64,000 nucleotides of DNA, taken from Flavobacterium sp. UBA2787. Its GTDB lineage: Bacteria > Bacteroidota > Bacteroidia > Flavobacteriales > Flavobacteriaceae. Shown here one piece after another: positions 41,647 to 51,479 of this stretch. The translations under genes and the position numbers were made by a program. The notes beneath the pieces are model-generated. The model had not been told where the DNA came from and made no database searches. It saw nothing but the letters and a program-made list of their open reading frames with translations. The stretch covers positions 113,961-177,960 of the forward strand of contig DEHZ01000003.1 of assembly GCA_002352205.1 (NCBI GenBank), given 5' to 3'. The first letter of the stretch is position 1; each line of letters begins with the position of its first letter.

Positions 41647-42666
41647 TCATTCTAAAATAAGTGACTGAAAATTAGTCGTTTTAAATTGTTGAATTTGGTT
41701 TTCTTCGTCAGAATAAATTAGTAAAACATATAAGTCTTGTCTTGACTGAAGTAACTTTTTGATGTTTTCCATTTCCATAATCATAAAAGCAGTGGCATAA
41801 CCATCCGCTTCAATGCTTCTTGATGCTAAAACGGTCGCACTTAAGATTGAACCTTTTTGAGAAAGTCCGTTTTTGGGGTTGATTATATGAACGAATTTTT
41901 GTCCGGATAATGAATCGGTCACTACTTTTCTGTAATTTCCTGATGTTGCCATTCCGAGGTTTTCTAATTTAATTTTGGCGATTAATGTTCGTTCTTCCGG
42001 TTTTTGAGTTGGATCATCAATACCGATTACCCAATTTTTGTTTTCTATGGTATTTTTACCAAAAGCAAAAATTTCACCACCAATTTCAACAATTCCGTTT
42101 AGAATACCTTTTGATTTTAGAAAATCAGCTACAACATCCACAGAATAACCTTGAGCAATGGCATTAAAATCAAAATAGGTTTGATTGAATTTTTTTGAAA
42201 TGGTTTTATTTTCATTTAATTTAACTTTATCAAAACCGACAAATTGTAGCAAACTATCAACTTTAAATGGATTTAAATCTATTTTTTCTTTAGTTGGACC
42301 AAAACCATAAGCATTGACCAAAACACCAATTGTTGGATCAAAAAGGCCATTTGTTTTTTGATAAATTTTTTGCGAAGTTTTAAACGTTTCCACAAAAAAA
42401 TCATCAACTACAATTGTAGAATCTCCAGCATTAATTTTTGAAATTTGTGAATCTGGTCGATAGGTGGAAAGTGACATATCAAAAGCCAATAACAACGAAT
42501 CGATTGATGATTTTTTAATAACTTCTGTAGAGTTTATGTATTTTATGGCATACGTACTTCCTTGTGCTTCTCCTTGAATTACAAAAATCTTTTCTTTTTG
42601 ATTTTCTTGACAACTAATCATAAGAAACGCAAAAACGAAAACACTAACTAATTTCTTTAATTCCAT
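41647..42666 (-). CDS. apbE: FAD:protein FMN transferase ApbE
   Basis: A 339-residue lipoprotein (lipobox ending MISC, then QENQK) that attaches FMN from FAD to Thr residues of target proteins. Conserved blocks: GSTYAIKYI near the N-terminus, AIAQGYSVDVVADFL, NGIVEIGGEIFAFG and the metal site around ASRSIEADGYATAF. The natural targets are NqrB and NqrC, whose genes lie a few kilobases upstream on the same strand. The start overlaps the upstream small gene by 23 bases, so the two are coupled. Confidence 0.92.
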   Translation of the reverse strand: MELKKLVSVFVFAFLMISCQENQKEKIFVIQGEAQGSTYAIKYINSTEVIKKSSIDSLLLAFDMSLSTYRPDSQISKINAGDSTIVVDDFFVETFKTSQKIYQKTNGLFDPTIGVLVNAYGFGPTKEKIDLNPFKVDSLLQFVGFDKVKLNENKTISKKFNQTYFDFNAIAQGYSVDVVADFLKSKGILNGIVEIGGEIFAFGKNTIENKNWVIGIDDPTQKPEERTLIAKIKLENLGMATSGNYRKVVTDSLSGQKFVHIINPKNGLSQKGSILSATVLASRSIEADGYATAFMIMEMENIKKLLQSRQDLYVLLIYSDEENQIQQFKTTNFQSLILE

Positions 42667-43009
42667 TGTAATTGATGATATAATCTTGATTTTTTGTAAC
42701 TGGTTTTTCGTAATCTAAAGCATTGGCAATTCCTACTCCGGCATAAAGAACTTTTGCTTTGAGTTTTGTAGCGTGTTCTTTAAACGTTTCCATCCAAATT
42801 GAATCATATTCTTCCGGATTATTTGGATAATCGAAAACAGTAACCAGAACAAAATGCAGTGTATTGGTTGGTTTGTCAACACAAACAAATTGAGGGTGTC
42901 GCTTAAGTTGACTATTCACTGCGATGAACTCAAACCCTTGGCTTTCGAGTTCTTTACCAACATAATTCATCGCTATGTTGTGGAGGTCTTGATCTGATAA
43001 AATTTCCAT
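42644..43009 (-). CDS. Small conserved hypothetical protein upstream of apbE
   Basis: A 121-residue soluble protein without signal peptide or membrane segment (begins MEILSDQDLHNIAMNYVG). I recall similar proteins labelled as an NQR subunit F in databases, apparently because of location, but it has no Fe-S or flavin motif. It is coupled to apbE by a 23-base overlap and has its own TACCTTTG promoter at 43014-43021, after a terminator, so it forms a unit with apbE rather than with nqrA-F. A helper role for flavinylation is only a guess. Confidence 0.75.
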   Translation of the reverse strand: MEILSDQDLHNIAMNYVGKELESQGFEFIAVNSQLKRHPQFVCVDKPTNTLHFVLVTVFDYPNNPEEYDSIWMETFKEHATKLKAKVLYAGVGIANALDYEKPVTKNQDYIINYNGIKEIS

Positions 43010-43013
43010 TTCA

Positions 43014-43021
43014 CAAAGGTA
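43014..43021 (-). promoter_or_regulatory. -7 promoter element for the hypothetical-apbE unit
   Basis: TACCTTTG (minus strand) ends 4 bases before the ATG at 43009; the mRNA should be leaderless. Confidence 0.6.
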
Positions 43022-43046
43022 AGTTTTTAATTGTTATACATAAAAA

Positions 43047-43072
43047 AACCGACTCATTTCTAAATCGGTTTA
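43047..43072 (-). terminator. Terminator after the BON/SH3 gene
   Basis: AAACCGA and TCGGTTT pair around an AT-rich loop, followed on the minus strand by a T run. It resembles the hairpin at 43922-43947. Confidence 0.75.
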
Positions 43073-43091
43073 TATCGTTTTTATTAAAAAA

Positions 43092-43508
43092 TTATGCTCT
43101 CAAATATCTTGCGTAAGCATAACCTTCTTCGCCGTCTTTGGTTCTGATTATCCACCACTCGTCTGACGTTTGTTCAACTAAAGTAACCACTTCGCCTTTT
43201 GCAGCTTTACCAACAATTGATCCTTCTGTGGAAGGTTCTCTTCTAATATTTAAGTTACTGCTTTCAGTAGCTACAACTAAAGTTGTACCGGGAACTAATC
43301 CAGCTACTTGAACATCAACATTAATATCACTTGCCGAAAAATTTGGGTCAATTAGTCCTAATGCATCCCAAACAGCATCTTTTGATTTATTATATGCAGT
43401 AGTTCCGGAAACATAAAGAATACCATCTTGTTCTACTACTTGTAAATTATTAATTCCTGCAGATTGAGCAGCTGCTACAACACTTGCATATTTATTGGAT
43501 AATGTCAT
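43092..43508 (-). CDS. BON-like and SH3 domain protein
   Basis: A 138-residue protein. Residues about 20-75 resemble a BON-type domain (LQVVEQDGILYVSGTTA), and 80-138 are a bacterial SH3 domain (LNIRREPSTEGSIVG, WWIIRTKDGEEGYAYARYLR). It has no clear signal peptide, beginning MTLSNKYASVVAAAQ. It lies 8 bases after a BON lipoprotein gene and probably works with it at the envelope. Function unknown. Confidence 0.8.
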   Translation of the reverse strand: MTLSNKYASVVAAAQSAGINNLQVVEQDGILYVSGTTAYNKSKDAVWDALGLIDPNFSASDINVDVQVAGLVPGTTLVVATESSNLNIRREPSTEGSIVGKAAKGEVVTLVEQTSDEWWIIRTKDGEEGYAYARYLRA

Positions 43509-43516
43509 AGTTTGAA

Positions 43517-43858
43517 TTAATTAGTATAGTTATAATTTACTTTACCAACTTTTAATGCATCAATAGACATTTTGATTGCTCTGGCTTGATCTGGAGTAAC
43601 CTTTCCAGTAATGGTAAGTTCATCATTAACAACTTCTGCTTTAACGTTAGGAAAATCCTTTAAAGCATCATTTACTTTTTGCACTACTTCGGGAGAAACT
43701 GCAGAAACAGTTTCAACTTGAATGGGTTCTACTGGAGCTGGTTCAACAACTTCAACTGGTGTTTCAACTGAAACAGGCTCAGTTGCTTTCTTTTTACAAG
43801 AAACAACTGCTGCAGCCATCAATAGTGATAGAGCTGCGATTTTGAATGTTTTTTTCAT
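43517..43858 (-). CDS. BON-domain lipoprotein
   Basis: A 113-residue protein with a signal peptide and lipobox (AAAVVSC), a Pro/Val/Glu-rich linker and a BON domain at about 58-110 (VNDALKDFPNVKAEVVNDEL, ITGKVTPDQARAIKMSID). BON domains bind membranes or polymers. It has its own TAAATTTG promoter (43888-43895) and is separated from nqrF by a terminator, so it is not in the nqr operon. Confidence 0.85.
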   Translation of the reverse strand: MKKTFKIAALSLLMAAAVVSCKKKATEPVSVETPVEVVEPAPVEPIQVETVSAVSPEVVQKVNDALKDFPNVKAEVVNDELTITGKVTPDQARAIKMSIDALKVGKVNYNYTN

Positions 43859-43887
43859 AATAAATAATATGTGTGTATAAATATTAA

Positions 43888-43895
43888 CAAATTTA
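43888..43895 (-). promoter_or_regulatory. -7 promoter element for the BON lipoprotein gene
   Basis: TAAATTTG on the minus strand, 29 bases before the ATG at 43858. Confidence 0.5.
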
Positions 43896-43921
43896 TGCTA
43901 AAAAACTTTACTAAAAATAAA

Positions 43922-43947
43922 AAAACCGATTCATTTCTGAATCGGTT
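43922..43947 (-). terminator. Terminator of the nqr operon
   Basis: AAACCGATTCA and TGAATCGGTTT are perfect 11-base arms around TTTC, followed by T-rich sequence on the minus strand, 20 bases past the nqrF stop. Confidence 0.85.
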
Positions 43948-43969
43948 TAAGTATTTTATTAAAATTGGA

Positions 43970-45265
43970 CTATCCTCCAAAGTCATCAAAACGAATGTTT
44001 TCCGGTGGCATTCCGAAATCTTCACCCATTTTTTGAACAGCATTGTTCATCATTGGTGGACCACAGAAATACAACTCAATATCTTCCGGATTTTCGTGTT
44101 TAGATAAGTAATTATCAATTACAACGTTGTGAATAAATCCAACAAAACCATCGCCTTCTCCACTTGTTCCGTCTTTTACTTTCCAGTTATCTTCCGGTAA
44201 TGGTTCAGACAAAGCCATGTAGAATTTAAAGTTCGGGAAATCCTTTTCTAAAGCTCTAAAATGATCAACATAGAATAATTCCCGTTTTGAACGACCACCA
44301 TACCAATAGGTCACTTTTCTTCCTGTTTTTACAGTTCTGAATAGGTGATATAAATGTGAACGCATTGGAGCCATTCCGGCACCACCTCCAACATACAACA
44401 TTTCTGCTTCACTTTCATTGATAAAAAATTCTCCATAAGGTCCAGATACAATTACAGGATCACCTGCTTTTCTTGAGAAAATGTATGATGATGCAATTCC
44501 AGGGTTAACCGATGTCCAACCATTTTTAGCTCTGTCCCAAGGCGGCGTAGCCACACGAACATTTAGCATAATTTTTCTTCCTTCTGCCGGGTAAGAAGCC
44601 ATTGAATAGGCTCTTTCAACCAATTCAGTGTTTTTCATCACTAATGGCCATAAATTGAATTTATCCCATTCTGCTTTAAATTTATCAGGTTCACCAGGAT
44701 GTTCTTCCGGATGAGCAGTAATATCAATATCGGAATATTTTACTTCACATTTAGGAATTTCAATTTGAATATATCCGCCTGCTTCATAATGCATATCGTC
44801 CGGTAATTCAACAATGAATTCTTTAATAAACGAAGCAACGTTATAATTTGAATATACTTTTGCTTCAAATTTTTTGATGCCGAAAACCTCCTCAGGTACT
44901 TCGATAACCATATTGTTTTTTACTTTCACTTGACAACCCAATCGCCATCCTTCGGCAATTTCTTTTCTTGTAAAATGTGGTTCTTCTGTTGGAAGAATTG
45001 ATCCTCCTCCATTCGTTACAATACATTTACATTGTATACAAGTTCCACCGCCACCACAGGCAGATGGAAGAAATATTTTACTGTTTCCAAGTGTAGTAAG
45101 TAGTGTATTTCCAGATTCTACTTCTAATTCGTTTTCTCCGTTAATTTTAATTTTTACCGGACCGGATGGAAGTAATTTTGATTTGGCTCCTAACAACATT
45201 CCCACTAAAAGGAAAACGATGACTAGGAAAACTACAACACTGGCTAAGATTACTGGTGTATTCAT
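43970..45265 (-). CDS. nqrF: Na+-translocating NADH:quinone reductase subunit F
   Basis: The 431-residue NADH-oxidising subunit of the sodium-pumping complex. An N-terminal membrane helix (about 5-25) is followed by a 2Fe-2S ferredoxin domain with C70-x5-C76-x2-C79-x31-C111 spacing, an FAD-binding domain ([11 protein letters not shown]) and an NADH-binding domain ([30 protein letters not shown]). It takes electrons from NADH and passes them to the other subunits. It is the last of six nqr genes read leftwards. Confidence 0.96.
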   Translation of the reverse strand: MNTPVILASVVVFLVIVFLLVGMLLGAKSKLLPSGPVKIKINGENELEVESGNTLLTTLGNSKIFLPSACGGGGTCIQCKCIVTNGGGSILPTEEPHFTRKEIAEGWRLGCQVKVKNNMVIEVPEEVFGIKKFEAKVYSNYNVASFIKEFIVELPDDMHYEAGGYIQIEIPKCEVKYSDIDITAHPEEHPGEPDKFKAEWDKFNLWPLVMKNTELVERAYSMASYPAEGRKIMLNVRVATPPWDRAKNGWTSVNPGIASSYIFSRKAGDPVIVSGPYGEFFINESEAEMLYVGGGAGMAPMRSHLYHLFRTVKTGRKVTYWYGGRSKRELFYVDHFRALEKDFPNFKFYMALSEPLPEDNWKVKDGTSGEGDGFVGFIHNVVIDNYLSKHENPEDIELYFCGPPMMNNAVQKMGEDFGMPPENIRFDDFGG

Positions 45266-45284
45266 TATATTGTATCTTATTTAA

Positions 45285-45902
45285 TTATATTTTAATTCCC
45301 ATAAAACTCATAAAACCAATCGCCATTAAACCTGTAATGAGGAAAGTAATACCTAATCCACGTAATGGAGCAGGAACGTGTGAATAAGCAATTTTTTCAC
45401 GAATGGCAGCAATGGCTAAGATGGCTAAAAACCATCCGATACCTGAACCTAAACCATAAGTTACTGCTTCGGAAATTCCTCCGAAATCTTTTTGTTGCAT
45501 AAATAACGAACCTCCTAAAATTGCACAGTTAACTGCGATTAATGGAAGGAAGATACCTAAAGCTCCGTAAAGTGCCGGTGCAAATTTTTCAACAACCATT
45601 TCAACTAATTGCACCATCGAAGCAATTACGGCGATGAACATAATGAAACTAAGGAAACTTAAATCCAAAGAGGCATAATCTTCACCTAACCAAGCTAATG
45701 CTCCTTGTTTTAATAAATAATTATCCAATAAGTAGTTGATTGGAACTGTTATCGCTAATACGAAAATTACAGCAACACCTAAACCAACGGCTGTTTTAAC
45801 TGTTTTTGATACCGCTAAATAGGAACACATTCCTAAGAAGTAGGCGAAAATCATATTTTCGATGAAAATACTTTTTACAAATAAACTTGCTAATTCTTGC
45901 AT
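45285..45902 (-). CDS. nqrE: Na+-translocating NADH:quinone reductase subunit E
   Basis: A 205-residue membrane subunit with six helices. The conserved segments [19 protein letters not shown] and [15 protein letters not shown] include the half-channel cysteine motifs that, with NqrD, bind the intramembrane iron centre. Paralogue of NqrD. It lies between nqrD and nqrF in the operon. Confidence 0.95.
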   Translation of the reverse strand: MQELASLFVKSIFIENMIFAYFLGMCSYLAVSKTVKTAVGLGVAVIFVLAITVPINYLLDNYLLKQGALAWLGEDYASLDLSFLSFIMFIAVIASMVQLVEMVVEKFAPALYGALGIFLPLIAVNCAILGGSLFMQQKDFGGISEAVTYGLGSGIGWFLAILAIAAIREKIAYSHVPAPLRGLGITFLITGLMAIGFMSFMGIKI

Positions 45903-45931
45903 GTTATAATAATTTAATAGCTAAGCTATGA

Positions 45932-46594
45932 TTAGTGTTTTTCAATTAATTTACGGTTTTTTGAACGTTGAATCCATATGATGATTCCAACTACTATTAA
46001 TGCCATTGGCGATAATAACATCAAACCGTTATTTTCATATCCGTAAGCATATAGTCCGGTTTTATCAGTAACATTTCCTAAAACTTCATAACCTAACAAT
46101 TTGCCAGAACCAAGTAATTCACGGAAAAACGCTACTACAATTAAGATTACTCCGTAACCCCAAGCATTACCAATTCCGTCTAAAAATGATTTCCATGGTC
46201 CATTTCCTAAAGCAAAAGCTTCCAGACGTCCCATTACGATACAGTTGGTAATAATTAAACCTACGAATACTGATAATTGTTTACTAACATCATAGGCAAA
46301 TGCTTTCAAAACTTGGTCAACTAAAATTACTAACGAAGCAACAATTACAAGTTGAACGATAATTCTAATTCTGTTTGGAATTAAATTTCTGATTAACGAT
46401 ACAATTACGTTACTGGCTGCCAAAACTACTAATACCGAAATTGCCATAACGATAGCCGGTTTTAACTGAACAGTAATTGCTAACGCAGAACAAATTCCTA
46501 ATACTTGAACGGTGATTGGATTGTTATCATTGAATGGATCAGACAACAATGTTCTATTTTTCTTTGAGAACAACGGTTCTTTTTCTTCTGACAT
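45932..46594 (-). CDS. nqrD: Na+-translocating NADH:quinone reductase subunit D
   Basis: A 220-residue membrane subunit with six hydrophobic helices; [20 protein letters not shown] and [20 protein letters not shown] carry the conserved Cys pair shared with NqrE. It forms the inner-membrane core of the pump. It starts 4 bases after the nqrC stop. Confidence 0.95.
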   Translation of the reverse strand: MSEEKEPLFSKKNRTLLSDPFNDNNPITVQVLGICSALAITVQLKPAIVMAISVLVVLAASNVIVSLIRNLIPNRIRIIVQLVIVASLVILVDQVLKAFAYDVSKQLSVFVGLIITNCIVMGRLEAFALGNGPWKSFLDGIGNAWGYGVILIVVAFFRELLGSGKLLGYEVLGNVTDKTGLYAYGYENNGLMLLSPMALIVVGIIIWIQRSKNRKLIEKH

Positions 46595-46598
46595 AATG

Positions 46599-47330
46599 CT
46601 AATTTTTTAGTGCAAGTTTAGATTTTTGACTGGAAAAATAATTTCCGTAATGAGATAATCTTTCTTTGATCATCGCTGATACTCCATCGCCGGTAATCGT
46701 TGCACCAGAGATTGCATCTACTTTATTATCGTCTTTATCGTTTCCGCCAGTGTATCCTTTCTTTACTTCAATTCCAACTAATTCACCTTCGGTTGTAAAT
46801 ATTTTTTCACCTACAAAACGATCTAAAAACCAAGGCTGAGTAATTTCAGCTCCTAAACCAGGTGTTTCACCTTTGTGATCAAAAACAACACCTTTTACCG
46901 TATTCATATCTTTTTCTAAAGAAACATAACCCCAAATTGCATCCCAAAGACCTGCTCCACGAAGCGGAATGATGTAAAAAGTTTCTCCATCTTTCTCAGC
47001 TACAAATAGTGGAAATTTTTGTTGAGCTACATCTTTCTTTACTTCCGTTTTTAAATCAATTTCAAACGTTTTCTGTCTATCTTCAGTTGCAGTACCATCG
47101 GCATTAATTAAATAACCACTTTTGATTACTTCATCAAATTTTGCTTGTGCCTCTTCTCTACTGATTCCGGTAACTCCTACAGTAGTTAGAATATTTTGCA
47201 TTTTTTCATTTCTTACGTTAACATCTTGCATCGGCTTTAATGAAGTAGCTGCAAAAGCTAACAAAGCTCCCACGACTACCACCATAATTCCGGCAAATAA
47301 AAACGTATATCCGTTACTATTTCTATCCAT
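46599..47330 (-). CDS. nqrC: Na+-translocating NADH:quinone reductase subunit C
   Basis: A 243-residue subunit anchored by one helix (about 8-28) with a periplasmic FMN-binding domain. The flavinylation motif is [10 protein letters not shown], where the Thr after GA receives FMN from Apb[18 protein letters not shown] is also conserved. The ATG lies 2 bases after the nqrB stop. Confidence 0.95.
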   Translation of the reverse strand: MDRNSNGYTFLFAGIMVVVVGALLAFAATSLKPMQDVNVRNEKMQNILTTVGVTGISREEAQAKFDEVIKSGYLINADGTATEDRQKTFEIDLKTEVKKDVAQQKFPLFVAEKDGETFYIIPLRGAGLWDAIWGYVSLEKDMNTVKGVVFDHKGETPGLGAEITQPWFLDRFVGEKIFTTEGELVGIEVKKGYTGGNDKDDNKVDAISGATITGDGVSAMIKERLSHYGNYFSSQKSKLALKN

Positions 47331-47332
47331 GA

Positions 47333-48484
47333 TTAAGCAGTTTTTAATTGTTTAGCAACTCTTTTCTTTCTTCTTTTGACGTTACCTTCCACCACATAAT
47401 GGTCGATGGTTGGTGCAAATACATTCAATAATAATATCGCCATCATCACACCTTCCGGATAAGCCGGATTGAAAACTCTAATTAAAATACTAAAGAATCC
47501 AATTAAAAACCCATATATCCATTTTCCTCTGGTTGTTTGAGCGGCAGATACAGGATCTGTTGCCATAAATACGATACCAAATGCTAAACCTCCTACTAAT
47601 AGGTGGCTCATACCAAAGTTCATTAAAGGATTTGCCCCCCATAATTCGAATAAGAAAGCGGTAAACGCAGCTCCTAAAAATCCGCTGACAATGATTCTCC
47701 AACTTCCAACTCCGGTGATGACTAAAATGGCGGCACCAACTAGAATCCAAAGTACAGATGTTTCTGAAATAGATCCCGGAATGGTTCCCGCAAACATACT
47801 CCACGTATCATAACCTGCTTCTTGCCCAGCAGCTAATTTTCCTAAAATTGTTTCTCCAGAAATTGCATCCGTTGTAGTGGCATCTGAAACCCAAACTTTA
47901 TCTCCAGACATATAAGTTGGATAAGCAAAAAAGGCAAATGCTCTAGCGGTTAATGCAGGGTTTAATATGTTCATACCGGTTCCTCCGAAGGCTTCTTTAC
48001 CGATAATTACTGCAAAAATAACAGATAAAGCCAACATCCATAATGGTAAGTCGATTGGCATGATCATCGGAATTAACAATCCGGTTACTAAGTATCCTTC
48101 GTTTACTTCGTGACCTCTTACTATGGCAAAGTAGAATTCAATTCCTAATCCAACTCCGTAAGAAACGGCGATCATAGGCAATACTTTCCACATTCCGTGA
48201 ACCAAAGCATCCATAAATGGAACTACTTCTTGAATTTGCGACAAACTTTGGTAACCTGCATTCCAAGTTCCAAAAATTAATGCAGGAATTAAAGCCAAAA
48301 CTACCGTAATCATGGTACGCTTTAAATCTACTGCATCTCTAATGTGAGCTCCGTGCTTAGTTGTGTGATTTGGAACATATAAAAATGTGTCCAATGCATT
48401 GACAGCCGGTGCAAATTTTTCCAATTTTTCACCTTTTCCGAAAGGCTTTTTTATTTGGTCTATTTTATCTCTTAAAAACTTCAT
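47333..48484 (-). CDS. nqrB: Na+-translocating NADH:quinone reductase subunit B
   Basis: A 383-residue membrane subunit with about ten helices that binds riboflavin and a covalent FMN and forms the sodium path. The N-terminal block FLYVPNHTTKHGAHIRDAVD and the loops GYLVTGLLIPMIMPIDLPLW and GGTGMNILNPALTARAFAFF are family signatures. The likely FMN-Thr motif reads DAISGETILG, with Glu where Ala is usual in SGAT. It starts 10 bases after nqrA. Confidence 0.95.
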   Translation of the reverse strand: MKFLRDKIDQIKKPFGKGEKLEKFAPAVNALDTFLYVPNHTTKHGAHIRDAVDLKRTMITVVLALIPALIFGTWNAGYQSLSQIQEVVPFMDALVHGMWKVLPMIAVSYGVGLGIEFYFAIVRGHEVNEGYLVTGLLIPMIMPIDLPLWMLALSVIFAVIIGKEAFGGTGMNILNPALTARAFAFFAYPTYMSGDKVWVSDATTTDAISGETILGKLAAGQEAGYDTWSMFAGTIPGSISETSVLWILVGAAILVITGVGSWRIIVSGFLGAAFTAFLFELWGANPLMNFGMSHLLVGGLAFGIVFMATDPVSAAQTTRGKWIYGFLIGFFSILIRVFNPAYPEGVMMAILLLNVFAPTIDHYVVEGNVKRRKKRVAKQLKTA

Positions 48485-48494
48485 AGCTATATTT

Positions 48495-49844
48495 TTAACC
48501 TACTTCGTTAATCATTAAATCTAATGCTTCTCTGATAATTACTTGAGCTTCTAATTTAGAAGTATTCGTGTAATCTATCAAAGCAAAATCTTCAGGAGCT
48601 ACTTCGTAGATTCCTAAACTTTCCATTTTATCGATGTCATTTGCTAAACAAGCTTTTAGCAATTGCATTGGATAAATATCCAACGGCATTACTTTTTCCA
48701 TTTCGCCAGTTACAACTAATGCACGCTCTTCACCGTTTAAATTTGTATCAGCAACATATTTTTTCCCCGGCATTAACCAAGACAAAGCTGTACGTTGCAT
48801 ACTGTGTTTATTTGCTCCTGCAAATGGCAACCAACCAAACATTCTGTATTGATTTCCTTCCGGAATAACCGTTACAGTGTTTGAATAATAGCCTAAATTT
48901 CCGTTTGCTGAAACTTTATCGCCTGTGAAAACATCACCGGAAATGATTCGAACATTATCTGAAGCTAATTTTCCGGAAACAATTTCTTTCATTTGAGCTC
49001 CAATTCGAACGGTATAATATTGTGGTTTTGTTACTTCTGAACCGGTTAATGCAATTACTTTGGTTGCATCAAATTTTCCGGTTAAAAATAAATCACCAAT
49101 GATGGCAACGTCTTGTGGTGCAACAATCCAAACTCTTTCTCCTGCATTGATTGGGTCAATTTTGGAAATTTGAACACCAACGTTTCCTGATGGATGCGGA
49201 CCAAAAACTTTATGTAATTCTACTCCCGAAACAGAACTGAAAATTGAATTTACTTTTCCGTTTACCGAAAGATGAACTTTTCCTTGGGTTAATTTTGATA
49301 AAGCATCAACTCCGGCTTGAAATTGAGTTAATTTATCTTTTAAAGCCACTTCAACATCGGCAGATAAGGGTGCCGAATTATAAGCAGAAATAAAAATTGC
49401 TTTTGGAGTATCGGTGGAAGTTGCTACAACATCATACGGACGTTGTTTGATGAAAGGCCAACATCCTGAAGCAAGTAAATGTGATTTTACTTGTTCTGCT
49501 GACATTTCTTTTGGATTTTTCTTTCCGTGCTCCACAAAAGTGTCTTGTGCATCGGCTAGAATGTTGATTTCCAAAATAACTCTTTTTTCTCCACGCTTGA
49601 TTTCACTAATTTTTCCGGAAACGGGGGAAACAAACTTTACTGCTTCATCGTTTTTGGAATAAAAAATGACTTCTCCTGCTTTAACTTCGGCTCCTTCTTT
49701 AAGCACCAGTTTTGGTGTAACTTTATGAAAATCAGAAGGCTTTATGGAATAAACTTGTGATCGTGAAGTTGCATCAACTTTTGCTTCTGCCTCTCCAACG
49801 AGTTTTAAGTCTAACCCTTTCTTGATTCGAATGTCTTTTGACAT
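48495..49844 (-). CDS. nqrA: Na+-translocating NADH:quinone reductase subunit A
   Basis: A 449-residue peripheral cytoplasmic subunit near the quinone site. It begins SKDIRIKKGLDLKLVGEAE, and KFVSPVSGKISEIKRGEKR is the lipoyl-like domain. GPHPSGNVGVQISKIDPINAG is highly conserved. It is the first gene of the operon, with a TAAATTTG promoter at 49895-49902. Confidence 0.95.
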   Translation of the reverse strand: MSKDIRIKKGLDLKLVGEAEAKVDATSRSQVYSIKPSDFHKVTPKLVLKEGAEVKAGEVIFYSKNDEAVKFVSPVSGKISEIKRGEKRVILEINILADAQDTFVEHGKKNPKEMSAEQVKSHLLASGCWPFIKQRPYDVVATSTDTPKAIFISAYNSAPLSADVEVALKDKLTQFQAGVDALSKLTQGKVHLSVNGKVNSIFSSVSGVELHKVFGPHPSGNVGVQISKIDPINAGERVWIVAPQDVAIIGDLFLTGKFDATKVIALTGSEVTKPQYYTVRIGAQMKEIVSGKLASDNVRIISGDVFTGDKVSANGNLGYYSNTVTVIPEGNQYRMFGWLPFAGANKHSMQRTALSWLMPGKKYVADTNLNGEERALVVTGEMEKVMPLDIYPMQLLKACLANDIDKMESLGIYEVAPEDFALIDYTNTSKLEAQVIIREALDLMINEVG

Positions 49845-49894
49845 ATTTTATGAAGATATGATTAGTAAATAGTTTTACATAATTTTAAACGGTG

Positions 49895-49902
49895 CAAATT
49901 TA
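49895..49902 (-). promoter_or_regulatory. -7 promoter element of the nqr operon
   Basis: TAAATTTG on the minus strand, 50 bases before the nqrA ATG at 49844. Confidence 0.55.
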
Positions 49903-50026
49903 AAAATTAAATAACAATTGAGCGACATGATTAACAAATGTCTAATGGTTTTTCATTTATTTATATTAATTCTAAATAACGATTTGATTTTCAATCGAAA
50001 TGATTCACTTTTAATGAATTCCTCCT

Positions 50027-50100
50027 CAGCCCCGATTGAAGCCAATAGCTTTTTGTTCTGGTGTTCAGAACAAAAACTATGGCGAAAAGCGGGAACATGG
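50027..50100 (+). repeat. Interspersed palindromic repeat, short copy D
   Basis: It starts CAGCCCCGATTG and ends AGCGGGAACATGG, the same termini as copies B and C, but the interior is only a hairpin: TTTTTGTTCTG and CAGAACAAAAA are exact 11-base arms around GTGTT (50050-50076). It lies in the 381-base gap between nqrA and the T9SS plug gene, where the rest is AT-rich; short open frames over it look fortuitous. Confidence 0.75.
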
Positions 50101-50225
50101 CTAGCTGATAATGCCCGAACCTTTCGCTCCAAAAAATTTAAAAAATATTCTATCGGAAAATTATGTGGCATCTTTTATGTTAGCAAATAAATAGTATATT
50201 TACCTTTTGATTAAAAAATTCTCTC

Positions 50226-51476
50226 ATGCGAAACCTTTTTTTACTCGTTTTTTGTTGTATCTGTTCTGTTTCTTTGGCTCAAATTGAACAAGAAATTGCT
50301 CCGCCTTATAACATTAAAACGGCTACGTTTATTCAGAATAACATTAATGCGATTCCGATTTTTAGGTTGGGTGATCCTTTTCAATTTGTTTTTGATGATT
50401 TGTATGGCGATGAAGCAAACTACTATTACACAATCACGCATTGCGATTATAATTGGACAAAATCGCAGTTGAATTTGAATGAATATATTGTGGGATTGGA
50501 CAATCAACGCATTATAGATTATGAAAATTCTTTCAATACGTTGCAATTGTATTCGCATTACAGAGTTTCATTTCCTAATCAGTTTACTAAAGGTTTTAAA
50601 GTGAGTGGAAATTATATGTTGAAAATCTTTAACAACAGTCAGGAATTGGTTTTTTCAAGAAAGTTTATTTTATATGAAGATTTGGTTTCGGTTCCAATGC
50701 AAGTGAAAAGTGCTCGTGATGTGCGGGTTTTGAATCAGAAGCACAATTTAGAATTTTCGATTTTGCCTAACAATATGTTGTTGCAGAATCCGATTCAGAA
50801 TATTAAAATTATGTTGTTGAAAAATGGGATTTGGAACACCGCCATTACCAACGTAAAACCAATGTTTACATTAGGCAACGATTTGATTTATAAATACGAT
50901 AAAGAAACCCAGTTTTGGGCAGGAAATGAATTTTTGTTTTATGAAAACAAAGACATTCGAAATGCAGTGAACAATGTTCGTTATATTGAATTAAAAGGAA
51001 TTTATAATACCTATTTAATGCCTAATGCCAGCAGAGGAAACTTAGAATACACTTATTTTCCTGACTATAACGGAAACTTTTTGATTAACAACGTGGGTGC
51101 AAGAGAAAATGTTAACGTGGAAGCTGATTATTCATGGGTGTTTTTTACTCTAAGTGCTCCGACTTATTATGGTAAAAAGGATATTTATATTACCGGAATG
51201 TTCAACAATTATGCTTTGACACCGGAATATAAAATGGATTATAATAAAGAAAAAGGCATCTATGAAAAAGCCTTGATTGTTAAACAAGGTTTTACAAATT
51301 ATGAATACACATTAGCCGATTCTAATGGCCTAGTAGATTTTGAGAATGCATTAGATGGCAACTTTTTTCAAACGGAAAATAATTATTTTTGTATAGTTTA
51401 TTACCGTGCCAACAACGATCGTTTTGACCGCGTAATCGGTAAAGGAATGGCAAGTTCGGTTGATATTATCAAATAA
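50226..51476 (+). CDS. Type IX secretion system plug protein (DUF5103)
   Basis: A 416-residue secreted protein (signal peptide about 1-19, ending SVSLAQ). It matches the DUF5103 family, described as the plug that closes the T9SS translocon channel when no cargo passes. Recognised blocks are RLGDPFQFVFDDLYGDEANY-like sequence at about 45-65, YYTITHCDYNWTKSQLNLNE and YIRGM/TGMFNNYALTPEYKMDY-type C-terminal strands (here ITGMFNNYALTPEYKMDYN). It leads a rightward unit with a DUF3667 protein 3 bases downstream and apaG. Confidence 0.85.
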   Translation: MRNLFLLVFCCICSVSLAQIEQEIAPPYNIKTATFIQNNINAIPIFRLGDPFQFVFDDLYGDEANYYYTITHCDYNWTKSQLNLNEYIVGLDNQRIIDYENSFNTLQLYSHYRVSFPNQFTKGFKVSGNYMLKIFNNSQELVFSRKFILYEDLVSVPMQVKSARDVRVLNQKHNLEFSILPNNMLLQNPIQNIKIMLLKNGIWNTAITNVKPMFTLGNDLIYKYDKETQFWAGNEFLFYENKDIRNAVNNVRYIELKGIYNTYLMPNASRGNLEYTYFPDYNGNFLINNVGARENVNVEADYSWVFFTLSAPTYYGKKDIYITGMFNNYALTPEYKMDYNKEKGIYEKALIVKQGFTNYEYTLADSNGLVDFENALDGNFFQTENNYFCIVYYRANNDRFDRVIGKGMASSVDIIK

Positions 51477-51479
51477 TAT

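Noticed and set aside
49918-50190. 90-codon open frame on the plus strand and a 72-codon frame on the minus strand between nqrA and the T9SS plug gene
   Set aside because: Both run through hairpin repeat D and have no protein-like composition or family signal.
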